Assembly: GCF_018614615.1 (NCBI RefSeq)
Contig: NZ_JAGGOK010000003.1
Location: 124,001 to 188,000 of the forward strand
DNA: 64,000 nt
Reading direction: 5' to 3'
DNA from: Streptomyces sp. ISL-100
GTDB lineage: Bacteria > Actinomycetota > Actinomycetes > Streptomycetales > Streptomycetaceae
Below are positions 17,870-25,948 of the stretch, in pieces. How positions within the stretch are numbered: the first letter of the stretch is position 1; each line of letters starts with the position of its first letter. A model generated the notes under the pieces. The model saw only the letters and a list, made by a program, of their open reading frames with translations. It had not been told where the DNA came from and did no database searches. Both the position numbers and the translations under genes were made by a program.

Positions 17870-19525
17870 ATGGCACCCGAACCCGAGGGAAGCGGCGGCG
17901 GAGTGTCGGATGCCCCGGAAGCATGGGGTAAGGACGGATTGGTCGGCGATGGCCGATACCGGCTGACGCACCGCCTCGGCCGCGGCGGCATGGCGGAAGT
18001 ATTCGCCGCCGAGGACGTACGGCTCGGCCGTACCGTCGCAGTGAAGCTGCTGCGCTCCGACCTTGCGGAGGACCCGACATCCAAGGCCCGGTTCACCCGT
18101 GAAGCACAGTCGGTCGCCGGCCTGAACCACCACGCGGTGGTCGCCGTGTACGACTCCGGCGAGGACCAGGTCGGCCCGAGCGTCGTCCCCTACATCGTGA
18201 TGGAGCTCGTCGAGGGCCGCACGATCCGCGAGCTGCTGCAGAACGCCGAGGCGCCAGGGCCCGAGCAGGCCCTGATCATCGTCTCCGGCGTACTCGAAGC
18301 GCTCGCGTACAGCCACCAGCACGGCATCGTGCACCGCGACATCAAGCCCGCGAACGTGATCATCACGCACGGCGGCGCCGTCAAGGTGATGGACTTCGGC
18401 ATCGCCCGTGCCCTGCACGGCGTGCAGTCGACGATGACGCAGACCGGCATGGTCATGGGTACGCCCCAGTACCTCTCCCCGGAGCAGGCGCTGGGCAAGG
18501 CCGTCGACCACCGCAGTGACCTGTACGCGACGGGCTGTCTGCTGTACGAACTGCTCGCGCTGCGGCCGCCCTTCACCGGCGAGACCCCTCTGTCGGTGGT
18601 CTACCAGCACGTGCAGGACATCCCCGTACCGCCGTCCGAGATGTCGGACGTGGCGCCGCCCGAGCTCGACGGGCTCGTCATGCGTTCCCTCGCGAAGGAC
18701 CCGGACGACCGGTTCCAGAGCGCCGAGGAGATGCGCGGTCTCGTCCAGTACGGCCTGTCCATGCTCCAGGAGCAGGGCAGCCACACCGGGATGTGGAACA
18801 CCGGCCCCGTCGAAATGCACGAGGGCGGCCACACCCCGGCCGGCGGCACCTACGCGACGACCGCGATGGGCCACCCGAACCACGGCGACACGTCGCAGAT
18901 GAAGGCGGGCGGCGCGATACTGCCGCCGATGAACCCGCACGACGGTGCGTACGACGGCGGGCACCAAGGCGGCAGGAGCGGCCGCGGCAAGATGTGGATC
19001 TTCGCTGTACTCGCGATCATCGCGATCGCGGCGGGTGTCGCCTTCGCGATGGAACGCGCGGGCAGCGACGGCACCAAGGAGAAGAAGGACCCGCCGAAGA
19101 TCTCCGAGACCAGCCCGAGCCAGTCGGAGAAGGAGCCCTCGAAGGAGCCCTCGCACGACGAGGAGACCTCCCCCGAGACGGACCCGGGCACGTCCTCGAC
19201 CGGCGGCCAGCAGCCGGGCTATACCCCGACGTACATTCCGTCGACGCCCCCGAGCAACACGCCGTCGAACACGCCCAGCAACACCCCGTCGAGCCCGACG
19301 GACACCGCTCCGGGCACGACGACGGACGGCGGGACGACCGAGGGCGGAGACAACGGAGACCCCGGTACGGACGACGGCGGTACCACCGAGGGCGGCACCG
19401 ACGACGGCGGTACGACCGAGGGCACGGACGCCGGCGGTACGACCGAGGGCACGGACGCCGGCGGTACGACGGACGCCGGCACGACCGAGGGTGGCACGAC
19501 CGACGCGGGTACCACCGGAGGCTGA
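17870..19525 (+). CDS. Transmembrane Ser/Thr protein kinase with Thr/Gly/Asp-repeat extracellular tail
   Basis: A 551-residue PknB-like kinase. Kinase motifs are GRGGMAEV (38-45), VAVKLLR, HRDIKPAN, DFGIARA and MTQTGMVMGTPQYLSPEQA. After a His/Gly-rich linker there is one TM helix (MWIFAVLAIIAIAAGVAFAM, about residues 375-394). The outside part has no PASTA domain: it is a Lys/Glu/Ser stretch, then a Pro/Ser/Asn stretch, then repeats of (D)GGTTEG(T)DA to the C-terminus. The tail looks like a wall-spanning, possibly glycosylated stalk. The TM segment and cytoplasmic kinase match the neighbour at 15785 in the same loops, so the pair may be an old duplication with diverged sensors. Confidence 0.9.
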   Translation: MAPEPEGSGGGVSDAPEAWGKDGLVGDGRYRLTHRLGRGGMAEVFAAEDVRLGRTVAVKLLRSDLAEDPTSKARFTREAQSVAGLNHHAVVAVYDSGEDQVGPSVVPYIVMELVEGRTIRELLQNAEAPGPEQALIIVSGVLEALAYSHQHGIVHRDIKPANVIITHGGAVKVMDFGIARALHGVQSTMTQTGMVMGTPQYLSPEQALGKAVDHRSDLYATGCLLYELLALRPPFTGETPLSVVYQHVQDIPVPPSEMSDVAPPELDGLVMRSLAKDPDDRFQSAEEMRGLVQYGLSMLQEQGSHTGMWNTGPVEMHEGGHTPAGGTYATTAMGHPNHGDTSQMKAGGAILPPMNPHDGAYDGGHQGGRSGRGKMWIFAVLAIIAIAAGVAFAMERAGSDGTKEKKDPPKISETSPSQSEKEPSKEPSHDEETSPETDPGTSSTGGQQPGYTPTYIPSTPPSNTPSNTPSNTPSSPTDTAPGTTTDGGTTEGGDNGDPGTDDGGTTEGGTDDGGTTEGTDAGGTTEGTDAGGTTDAGTTEGGTTDAGTTGG

Positions 19526-19544
19526 CCCGGCGAGGCGAGGCCGC

Positions 19545-20603
19545 TCACCCCGAGAACGCCTCGCACACCGCCTCGTACTCCTTCGTCCACCACACCGCCA
19601 GGGCCGACGCCGCAGGAAACTGCGGGTCGGCCCTTCGGTCGTGCCGCTGGTAGCGCCAGCGCAGTATCCAGAAGTCGTTGAGCCGCTCCCACCACACCCG
19701 GTGCACCGCCGCGGCCAGCTCCTCCGTCCCGGCCCCGGCCGCCCGCCGGTACGCCGCCGCGTACGCCCGTACCTTTGCCAGCTCCAGCTCCCCGTCCGGC
19801 CGTACGAAGAAGATCGCGGCGGCCCGTACCGCCTCCTCCGCGCGCGGCTGCACCGCGAGCCGGTCCCAGTCGACGATCGCGGCGGGCTCGGCGCCCCGGT
19901 AGAGCAGATTCAGCGGATGGAAGTCGCCGTGCACCCACCCGGTGGCGGTCGCGGCGACCGGTGGGGGCCGCCGGTGGGCGTGCCGCTCAAGGAGCGTCCG
20001 CCGCTCCAGGAGGCGGTGTTCCGCCAGTACGTCGAAGGTGTCCCGGGGCCTCCGCCCGCGCGCCAGCGTCAGCAGCTCGTCGATGAGGGCGAAGGTGTCG
20101 GCGGGGTCGGCGCAGTCGTGGGGACGGTCGTGCGCATGGTCGTCGTGAGTACGCCGGGAGGCCTCCTCCATCACCCCGTCGGGCATCACCCGGTCGAGGC
20201 AGGTGTGCACGAGCCCCAGGAGTGACCCGAGCCGCCGCGACTCCACCGTCGTCAGCTGGGCGCCGTTCCGGTGCCGGCCCTCGATCCACGGGTGCAGCGC
20301 GTAGCAGCGGCCGGCGATCACGGTGACGGTGCCGCCCTGGGTGTCCTCGACGGGCGGGGCGACGGGGACGCCGAAGGCCTGGAGGTGGCGGGTGGCGCGG
20401 TGCTGGCGCCTGATCGTGTCGCGGTCGCCGTCGAGGTGGTGCTTGAGGAAGTAGTCGCCGCGGGTCGTGACGAGGCGGTAGCCGTGGTTGAGCAGGCCTT
20501 GGGCCACGGGCTCGCAGGAGAGCGGGTCGCCCGGGTCGCGGTAGCGGCGCAGCAGGTCGCCGACGGGCGGTGGAGGGGCGGCGAGTGCAGATGAGCGTGG
20601 CAC
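19545..20603 (-). CDS. Aminoglycoside phosphotransferase (APH/HSK2) family protein
   Basis: A 352-residue small-molecule-kinase-fold protein. The Brenner-type catalytic motif is VHGDFHPLNLLY and the metal-binding segment is AIVDWDRLAV; the N-lobe has GDYFLKHHLDGD with the ATP-binding Lys. Families with this fold phosphorylate antibiotics, choline, homoserine or sugars, and the substrate is not evident. An insert rich in His/Asp (RRTHDDHAHDRPHDCADPAD) lies between the lobes. It stands alone, convergent with the kinase at 17870. Confidence 0.8.
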   Translation of the reverse strand: MPRSSALAAPPPPVGDLLRRYRDPGDPLSCEPVAQGLLNHGYRLVTTRGDYFLKHHLDGDRDTIRRQHRATRHLQAFGVPVAPPVEDTQGGTVTVIAGRCYALHPWIEGRHRNGAQLTTVESRRLGSLLGLVHTCLDRVMPDGVMEEASRRTHDDHAHDRPHDCADPADTFALIDELLTLARGRRPRDTFDVLAEHRLLERRTLLERHAHRRPPPVAATATGWVHGDFHPLNLLYRGAEPAAIVDWDRLAVQPRAEEAVRAAAIFFVRPDGELELAKVRAYAAAYRRAAGAGTEELAAAVHRVWWERLNDFWILRWRYQRHDRRADPQFPAASALAVWWTKEYEAVCEAFSG

Positions 20604-20626
20604 CCGCCAGATGTTAGATCACCGAT

Positions 20627-21094
20627 TCACAGAGCGTGCTCGAACCGTCGCTCAGGGGCGCTGTTCAGGGTGTGCGCGGTGACGAACTGCGGCTCGATGC
20701 GCATGTAGACGGGGTCGAAGGGCTGGCCGTCGACGTAATGAGGGCCGCGGCCGAAGAGCTCCAGTTCGGCGTTGTCCGGGTCGAAAATCTCGGCGGTGCC
20801 GGTGCACTGGACGGACCACATGGTGCCGTGGCGGGAGCCGAAGTTGTCCGCGCCGTAGGCGATCACGCTGCCGTGGCAGGCCTGATGGTGGTTGAAACCC
20901 GCGTGCATGCGCAGCAGGACTCGCCCGTGTACGACGATGTGGCGGGCGACGGCGAGGAAGGGCAGTGCCCGCATGCTCGTGGCGACTCGGCCGTAGGGGA
21001 CGCGGCGGAGGAGCTCGATGGCGCGCAGGTCGATGGCGCGGGGCTCGATGGCGCGGAGCTCGATGGCGCGCGGATCCTGGTCCTCAGTGGGCAT
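20627..21094 (-). CDS. Pyridoxamine 5'-phosphate oxidase-like flavin-binding protein
   Basis: A 155-residue split-barrel protein. Recognisable family features are VPYGRVATSMRALPFLAVARHIV near the N-terminus, a central VIAYGADNF, and MWSVQCTGTAEI followed by PVYMRIEPQFVTAH. Members bind FMN, F420 or heme; the exact cofactor is not clear. Residues 8-28 are a fourfold RAIEL-type repeat encoded by 15-bp tandem DNA units at 21011-21070, so the true start may lie after the repeat. It ends 30 bases from the phosphotransferase gene. Confidence 0.75.
   Translation of the reverse strand: MPTEDQDPRAIELRAIEPRAIDLRAIELLRRVPYGRVATSMRALPFLAVARHIVVHGRVLLRMHAGFNHHQACHGSVIAYGADNFGSRHGTMWSVQCTGTAEIFDPDNAELELFGRGPHYVDGQPFDPVYMRIEPQFVTAHTLNSAPERRFEHAL
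21011..21070. repeat. Four 15-bp tandem units in the N-terminus of the flavin-binding protein gene
   Basis: Units of consensus gagCTCGATGGCGCG start at 21011, 21026, 21041 and 21056. They encode RAIEL, RAIEP, RAIDL and RAIEL. Expansion or contraction would keep the reading frame. Confidence 0.8.
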
Positions 21095-21157
21095 GCTTCT
21101 TACCTTCGGCCACCGGGGGTGCCCGTAAAAGGGACGGAAGTCCCGAATGGCGCGTGG

Positions 21158-21841
21158 CTAGCGCCTCTCCTCCGCCTGCTTGCGCGCCACGTACGCGGCG
21201 GCCTGCGAGCGGCGCTCCATGCCCAGCTTGGAGAGCAGGCTGGAGACGTAATTCTTGATGGTCTTCTCCGCGAGATGCAGCCGTTCACCGATGACGCGGT
21301 TGGTCAGGCCTTCGCCGATCAGGTCGAGGATCTTGTGTTCCTGCTCGGTGAGGTTCGAGAGCCGGCTGTCGTTCCTGCTGGTGGTGCTGTTGCTGCTGTT
21401 GTTGTTGTCCGAGCGCAGCCGCTCCAGGACGCGGGCGGTCGCCACCGGGTCGAGCAGCGACTTGCCGGCCGCCACGTCCCGTACGGCCGTCAGCAGCTCA
21501 TTGCCGCGGATCGCCTTGAGAACGTAACCGGACGCACCGGCCATGATCGCGTCGAAAAGTGCCTCGTCGTCGGCAAATGAGGTCAGCATCAGGCATTTGA
21601 TGTCCTCATTCTGGGAACGGACTTCGCGGCACACCTCCACACCGCTTCCGTCGGGCAGCCGTACGTCGAGAACAGCGACGTCGGGACGGGTCGCAGGGAT
21701 TCTGACCAGGGATTCTGCGGCTGTACCGGCCTCACCGACGACCTCGATGTCGTCCTCTACGGAGAGCAGCTCGTGGACGCCGCGACGGACCACTTCGTGG
21801 TCGTCAACGAGAAATACGGTGATTTTTCGGTCTTCGGGCAC
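21158..21841 (-). CDS. Orphan NarL/FixJ-type response regulator
   Basis: A 227-residue response regulator. The receiver domain (5-122) has the acidic pair DD at 13-14, phosphoacceptor Asp59 in AVLDVRLPDGSG, and the conserved Lys in GYVLKAIRG. A Ser/Asn-rich linker (SDNNNSSNSTTSRNDS) leads to a LuxR-type HTH (about 160-220, LTEQEHKILDLIGEGLTNRVIGERLHLAEKTIKNYVSSLL) of DevR/DosR style. The GTG at 21841 starts right before the receiver; longer starts add a sequence with no family match. No histidine kinase is adjacent, so it is an orphan. It is divergent from bkdABC copy 2, as is SCO3818 in S. coelicolor from memory. Confidence 0.88.
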   Translation of the reverse strand: MPEDRKITVFLVDDHEVVRRGVHELLSVEDDIEVVGEAGTAAESLVRIPATRPDVAVLDVRLPDGSGVEVCREVRSQNEDIKCLMLTSFADDEALFDAIMAGASGYVLKAIRGNELLTAVRDVAAGKSLLDPVATARVLERLRSDNNNSSNSTTSRNDSRLSNLTEQEHKILDLIGEGLTNRVIGERLHLAEKTIKNYVSSLLSKLGMERRSQAAAYVARKQAEERR

Positions 21842-22167
21842 GCCGTCATCCTCACACGGAAAGTCTTCCCGTGCCGTGGGTCGCCGGGATAACGTGCCGT
21901 TGTTCCGGCGGCCCGCAAGGCTGTGACCAGTGGTTGTTCCCGAATTCTTCGATTTACTTGGATTTCCAAGCAAAATCGCAGGTCAAATGGGGTTTCGCAG
22001 TTATGCGAAGCACTGGGTAACGTTCCTTTGGCAGGGCGTTTCGCCGGGGCACCTGTCACACCTGTTCCCGGCCGAGTCGCACCCACCCCGTGCACGAGGA
22101 CGCAAGCAGGTGAGCCGCACTGGTCACCGGCAGACCCCGGGGGCCGGACAGACGGAGGAGCACGCAC
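21842..22167. promoter_or_regulatory. Intergenic region between response regulator and bkdABC copy 2 (326 bp), with two dyads
   Basis: No gene is supported. The middle is distinctly A/T-richer than its surroundings and contains CTTGGATTTCCAAG (21957-21970, a 6-2-6 dyad) and TTCGCAGTTATGCGAA (21994-22009, a 6-4-6 dyad). They are candidate operators for the response regulator or for an Lrp-type protein such as BkdR. The bkdA start is at 22168 after GGAGGAG. Confidence 0.55.
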
Positions 22168-23325
22168 GTGACCGTGGAGAGCACTGCCGCGCGTAAGCCG
22201 CGACGCAGCAGCACCAAGCGCGTCAGCGCCAAGAAAGCCCAGCAGTCCGACCCGGCCGAGCCGGAGCTCGTACAGCTGCTCACCCCCGAGGGCGAGCGTG
22301 TCGAGCACCCGGACTACTCGATCGATCTCACCCCGGACGAACTGCTCGGCCTGTACCGGGACATGGTCCTGACCCGACGCTTCGACGCCGAAGCCACCTC
22401 GCTCCAGCGTCAGGGCGAGCTGGGCCTGTGGGCCTCGCTGCTCGGCCAGGAGGCGGCGCAGATCGGCTCCGCACGCGCTCTCCGTGACGACGACTACGTC
22501 TTTCCGACGTACCGCGAGCACGGTGTCGCCTGGTGCCGTGGCGTCGACCCGACCAATTTGCTGGGAATGTTCCGTGGCGTGAACCACGGTGGCTGGGACC
22601 CCAACACCAACAATTTCCATCTGTACACGATCGTGATCGGCTCGCAGACGCTGCACGCGACCGGTTACGCGATGGGTGTGGCCAAGGACGGCGCGGATTC
22701 GGCAGTCATCGCGTACTTCGGTGACGGCGCCTCCAGCCAGGGCGATGTCGCTGAATCGTTCACCTTCTCCGCGGTCTACAACGCCCCGGTCGTCTTCTTC
22801 TGCCAGAACAACCAGTGGGCCATCTCCGAGCCCACCGAGCGCCAGACCCGCGTCCCGCTCTACCAGCGCGCGCAGGGCTTCGGCTTCCCGGGCGTCCGGG
22901 TCGACGGCAATGACGTACTGGCCTGCCTGGCCGTGACGCGCGACGCGCTGGAGCGCGCGCGCCGGGGTGAGGGGCCGACGCTGGTCGAGGCCTTCACGTA
23001 CCGGATGGGCGCGCACACCACCTCCGACGACCCGACGAAGTACCGGGCCGACGAGGAGCGCGAGGCGTGGGAGGCGAAGGACCCGATCCTGCGCCTGCGT
23101 ACGTACCTGGAGAGGGAAGGCTTCGCGGACGCGGCCTTCTTCGCGGAGCTGGAGACGGAGTCGGAGTCGCTGGGCAAGCGGGTCCGCGAGGCGGTGCGGG
23201 CGATGCCCGACCCGGACCAGATGGCGATCTTCGAGAACGTCTACGCGGACGGACACGCCCTCGTCGACGAGGAGCGCGCGCAGTTCGCGGCGTACCAGGC
23301 GTCCTTCGCCGAGGAGGGTAAGTAA
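22168..23325 (+). CDS. bkdA: 2-oxo-acid dehydrogenase E1 component, alpha subunit (bkd copy 2)
   Basis: A 385-residue E1 alpha subunit. It has a Lys/Arg-rich N-terminus of about 40 residues, then the TPP motif GDGASSQGDV (from residue 185) to QNNQWAIS, and the EAFTYRMGAHTTSDDPTKYR segment. The GTG start follows GGAGGAG by seven bases. It heads a three-gene operon with E1 beta and E2. Substrate is probably branched-chain 2-oxo acids, as for the second bkd cluster of S. coelicolor; a pyruvate dehydrogenase is the main alternative. Compared with copy 1 its C-terminal third is longer and it lacks an adjacent Lrp gene. Confidence 0.88.
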   Translation: MTVESTAARKPRRSSTKRVSAKKAQQSDPAEPELVQLLTPEGERVEHPDYSIDLTPDELLGLYRDMVLTRRFDAEATSLQRQGELGLWASLLGQEAAQIGSARALRDDDYVFPTYREHGVAWCRGVDPTNLLGMFRGVNHGGWDPNTNNFHLYTIVIGSQTLHATGYAMGVAKDGADSAVIAYFGDGASSQGDVAESFTFSAVYNAPVVFFCQNNQWAISEPTERQTRVPLYQRAQGFGFPGVRVDGNDVLACLAVTRDALERARRGEGPTLVEAFTYRMGAHTTSDDPTKYRADEEREAWEAKDPILRLRTYLEREGFADAAFFAELETESESLGKRVREAVRAMPDPDQMAIFENVYADGHALVDEERAQFAAYQASFAEEGK

Positions 23326-23328
23326 GCC

Positions 23329-24318
23329 ATGACCGTGAAGTCTGTACAGAAACTCCCTCTCGCGAAGGCGATCAACGAGTCGCTGCGCAAGGCCCTCGAA
23401 ACCGACCCCAAGGTCCTGATCATGGGCGAGGACGTCGGAAAGCTCGGCGGAGTCTTCCGGGTCACGGACGGACTCCAGAAGGACTTCGGCGAGGAGCGGG
23501 TCATCGACACCCCGCTGGCCGAGTCAGGCATCGTGGGTACGGCGATCGGGCTGGCTCTGCGGGGCTACCGCCCGGTGGTGGAGATCCAGTTCGACGGCTT
23601 CGTCTTCCCGGCGTACGACCAGATCGTCACGCAGCTCGCGAAGATGCACGCTCGCTCGCTCGGCAAGATCAAGATGCCAGTCGTCATCCGCATCCCGTAC
23701 GGCGGCGGCATCGGCGCGGTGGAGCACCACAGCGAGTCCCCCGAAGCGCTGTTCGCGCACGTGGCGGGGCTGAAGATCGTTTCGCCGTCGAACTCGTCGG
23801 ACGCGTACTGGATGATGCAGCAGGCCATCCAGAGCGACGACCCGGTGATCTTCTTCGAGCCGAAGCGGCGCTACTGGGACAAGAGCGAGGTCGACGTCGA
23901 GGCCATCCCCGGCCCGCTCCACAAGGCGCGGGTTGTGGGGGAGGGGACGGATCTGACGCTGGCGGCTTACGGCCCGATGGTGAAGGTCTGCGTCGAGGCG
24001 GCAGCGGCGGCGGCCGAGGAAGGAAAGTCGATCGAGGTCGTCGACCTGCGGTCGATGTCCCCGATCGACTTCGACACGATCCAGACGTCGGTGGAGAAGA
24101 CCGGCCGACTGGTCGTGGTCCACGAGGCCCCGGTCTTCTACGGCTCGGGCGCGGAGATCGCCGCTCGCATGACGGAGCGGTGCTTCTACCACCTGGAGGC
24201 GCCGGTGCTGAGGGTGGGCGGCTTCCATGCGCCGTACCCGCCGGCGCGCCTGGAGGAGGAGTACCTGCCAGGGCTTGACCGGGTACTCGACGCCGTCGAC
24301 CGCTCGCTTGCGTACTGA
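23329..24318 (+). CDS. bkdB: 2-oxo-acid dehydrogenase E1 component, beta subunit (bkd copy 2)
   Basis: A 329-residue E1 beta subunit. Conserved parts are IMGEDVGKLGGVFRVTDGLQ, IRIPYGGGIGAVEHHSESPEA, and the C-terminal transketolase domain with VVDLRSMSPIDFDTI. It starts three bases after the E1 alpha stop. It pairs with the upstream alpha subunit to give the decarboxylating heterotetramer. The residues forming the thiamin pyrimidine site (GEDVG) are intact. Confidence 0.9.
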   Translation: MTVKSVQKLPLAKAINESLRKALETDPKVLIMGEDVGKLGGVFRVTDGLQKDFGEERVIDTPLAESGIVGTAIGLALRGYRPVVEIQFDGFVFPAYDQIVTQLAKMHARSLGKIKMPVVIRIPYGGGIGAVEHHSESPEALFAHVAGLKIVSPSNSSDAYWMMQQAIQSDDPVIFFEPKRRYWDKSEVDVEAIPGPLHKARVVGEGTDLTLAAYGPMVKVCVEAAAAAAEEGKSIEVVDLRSMSPIDFDTIQTSVEKTGRLVVVHEAPVFYGSGAEIAARMTERCFYHLEAPVLRVGGFHAPYPPARLEEEYLPGLDRVLDAVDRSLAY

Positions 24319-24326
24319 GGAGAGCC

Positions 24327-25763
24327 GTGACGATGACTGAGACTTCCCAGCGGTTCCGTGAGTTCAAGATGCCCGACGTGGGCGAGGGACTGACCGAGGC
24401 CGAGATCCTCAAGTGGTACGTCCAGCCGGGCGACACCGTCACCGACGGCCAGGTGGTGTGCGAGGTCGAGACGGCGAAGGCCGCTGTCGAGCTGCCCATC
24501 CCGTTCGACGGTGTGGTGCACGAGCTTCGCTTCGGCGAGGGCGTGACGGTCGATGTCGGCCAGGTGATCATTACGGTGGATGTGGCGCCGGGGACACCTG
24601 ATGTGGCGCAGGCGCCTGTGGCGGAGCCGGAACGTGTTCCGGAGCCCGCGCCGGAGGAGGAAGCCAAGCCTGCGGCCCGCCAGCCGGTGCTGGTCGGGTA
24701 CGGCGTGTCCGAAGCCTCGACGAAGCGCCGCGCCCGCAAGGGCGTGGCGGCCCCGGAGGCCGGGGTTGCGGCCGCGGCCGCGGTCCAGGCGGAGCTCAAC
24801 GGCCACGGCGGCGGCGCGGCCACCGTGGTGCCCGAATCCCGCCCGCTGGCCAAGCCTCCGGTCCGTAAGCTCGCCAAGGACCTGGGCATCGACCTGGCCA
24901 CGGTCACGCCGACCGGCCCCGACGGGGTCATCACCCGCGAGGACGTCCACGCGGCGGCCGCGAGCGCGCTGCGCCCGGAGCCGGTCGCGGTGCCGTCCGA
25001 GCCGGAGGCGGCTGGGGCTCCGGTTCAGACACCGGCAGCGGTATCGGCCTCCGAGGCTGCGGCTCGGGAGACCCGTACGCCCATCAAGGGCGTACGGAAG
25101 GCGATCGCGTCGGCGATGGTGAACAGTGCGTTCACCGCGCCGCACGTCACGGAATTCATCACCTTCGACATCACGCGCACGATGAAGCTCGTCGAAGAGC
25201 TGAAGTCCGACAAGGACATGGCGGGCCTGCGCGTCAACCCGCTCCTCCTGATCGCCAAGGCGCTCCTGGTCGCGATCAAGCGCAACCCGGCCGTCAACGC
25301 GTCCTGGGACGAGGAGAACCAGGAGATCGTGCACAAGGAGTACGTGAACCTGGGCATCGCGGCGGCCACGCCGCGTGGCCTGATCGTCCCGAACATCAAG
25401 GACGCGGGAGCGAAGACACTGCCGGAACTGGCGGCGGCGCTGGGCGAGCTGGTGGCGACGGCCCGTGAGGGCAAGACGTCGCCGGCGGCGATGCAGGGCG
25501 GCACGGTGACCATCACCAACGTCGGCGTCTTCGGCGTCGACACCGGTACGCCGATCCTCAACCCGGGCGAGTCCGCGATCCTCGCGGTCGGTGCGATCAA
25601 GCTCCAGCCGTGGGTCCACAAGGGCAAGGTGAAGCCGCGCCAGGTCACCACCCTGGCGCTCTCCTTCGACCACCGCTTGGTCGACGGCGAACTGGGCTCC
25701 CGCGTCCTGGCGGACGTGGCGGCGATCCTGGAACAGCCGAAGCGCCTGATTACGTGGGCTTAG
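24327..25763 (+). CDS. bkdC: 2-oxo-acid dehydrogenase E2, dihydrolipoyl acyltransferase (bkd copy 2)
   Basis: A 478-residue E2 with one lipoyl domain (EVETAKAAVEL, Lys51), a linker, a peripheral subunit-binding domain (PPVRKLAKDLGIDLATV, about 173-210), a second Ala/Pro linker and the acyltransferase domain ending in FDHRLVDG (His449, Asp453). It starts with GTG at 24327 after GAGGAGAG; an ATG six bases later is an alternative. It lies eight bases after the E1 beta stop. As with copy 1 there is no local E3 gene. Two strong hairpins follow. Confidence 0.9.
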   Translation: MTMTETSQRFREFKMPDVGEGLTEAEILKWYVQPGDTVTDGQVVCEVETAKAAVELPIPFDGVVHELRFGEGVTVDVGQVIITVDVAPGTPDVAQAPVAEPERVPEPAPEEEAKPAARQPVLVGYGVSEASTKRRARKGVAAPEAGVAAAAAVQAELNGHGGGAATVVPESRPLAKPPVRKLAKDLGIDLATVTPTGPDGVITREDVHAAAASALRPEPVAVPSEPEAAGAPVQTPAAVSASEAAARETRTPIKGVRKAIASAMVNSAFTAPHVTEFITFDITRTMKLVEELKSDKDMAGLRVNPLLLIAKALLVAIKRNPAVNASWDEENQEIVHKEYVNLGIAAATPRGLIVPNIKDAGAKTLPELAAALGELVATAREGKTSPAAMQGGTVTITNVGVFGVDTGTPILNPGESAILAVGAIKLQPWVHKGKVKPRQVTTLALSFDHRLVDGELGSRVLADVAAILEQPKRLITWA

Positions 25764-25773
25764 GCATGGGCAG

Positions 25774-25804
25774 AACCGGGCCTCGCCATGGGCGAGGCCC
25801 GGTT
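25774..25804. terminator. Perfect 14-bp hairpin after bkdC copy 2
   Basis: AACCGGGCCTCGCC (25774-25787) pairs perfectly with 25791-25804 around a three-base loop, 10 bases after the stop codon. It ends the bkd copy 2 operon. Confidence 0.85.
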
Positions 25805-25876
25805 CACGGCCTTCCTCTTCCCCCAGTTGACGCAGAATTCGTTACCCCCAGCGCATCGCTCCAGCCAGGCGCATGC

Positions 25877-25917
25877 GTAAGAGTGCCCCGCCGGGAATCC
25901 CGGCGGGGCACTCTTAC
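25877..25917. terminator. Perfect 19-bp hairpin serving the convergent carboxypeptidase gene
   Basis: Arms at 25877-25895 and 25899-25917 pair perfectly around AAT. It lies 31 bases from the stop of the leftward carboxypeptidase gene and also backs up the bkd terminator. The sequence between it and that stop is a short CTGTGCGTG repeat. Confidence 0.85.
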
Positions 25918-25948
25918 GTGCTGTGCGTGCTGTGCGTGCTGTACGTGA

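Noticed and set aside
17619-17870. Short frame ending at the kinase start
   Set aside because: No ribosome site, no recognisable sequence; the stop overlap with the kinase ATG looks accidental.
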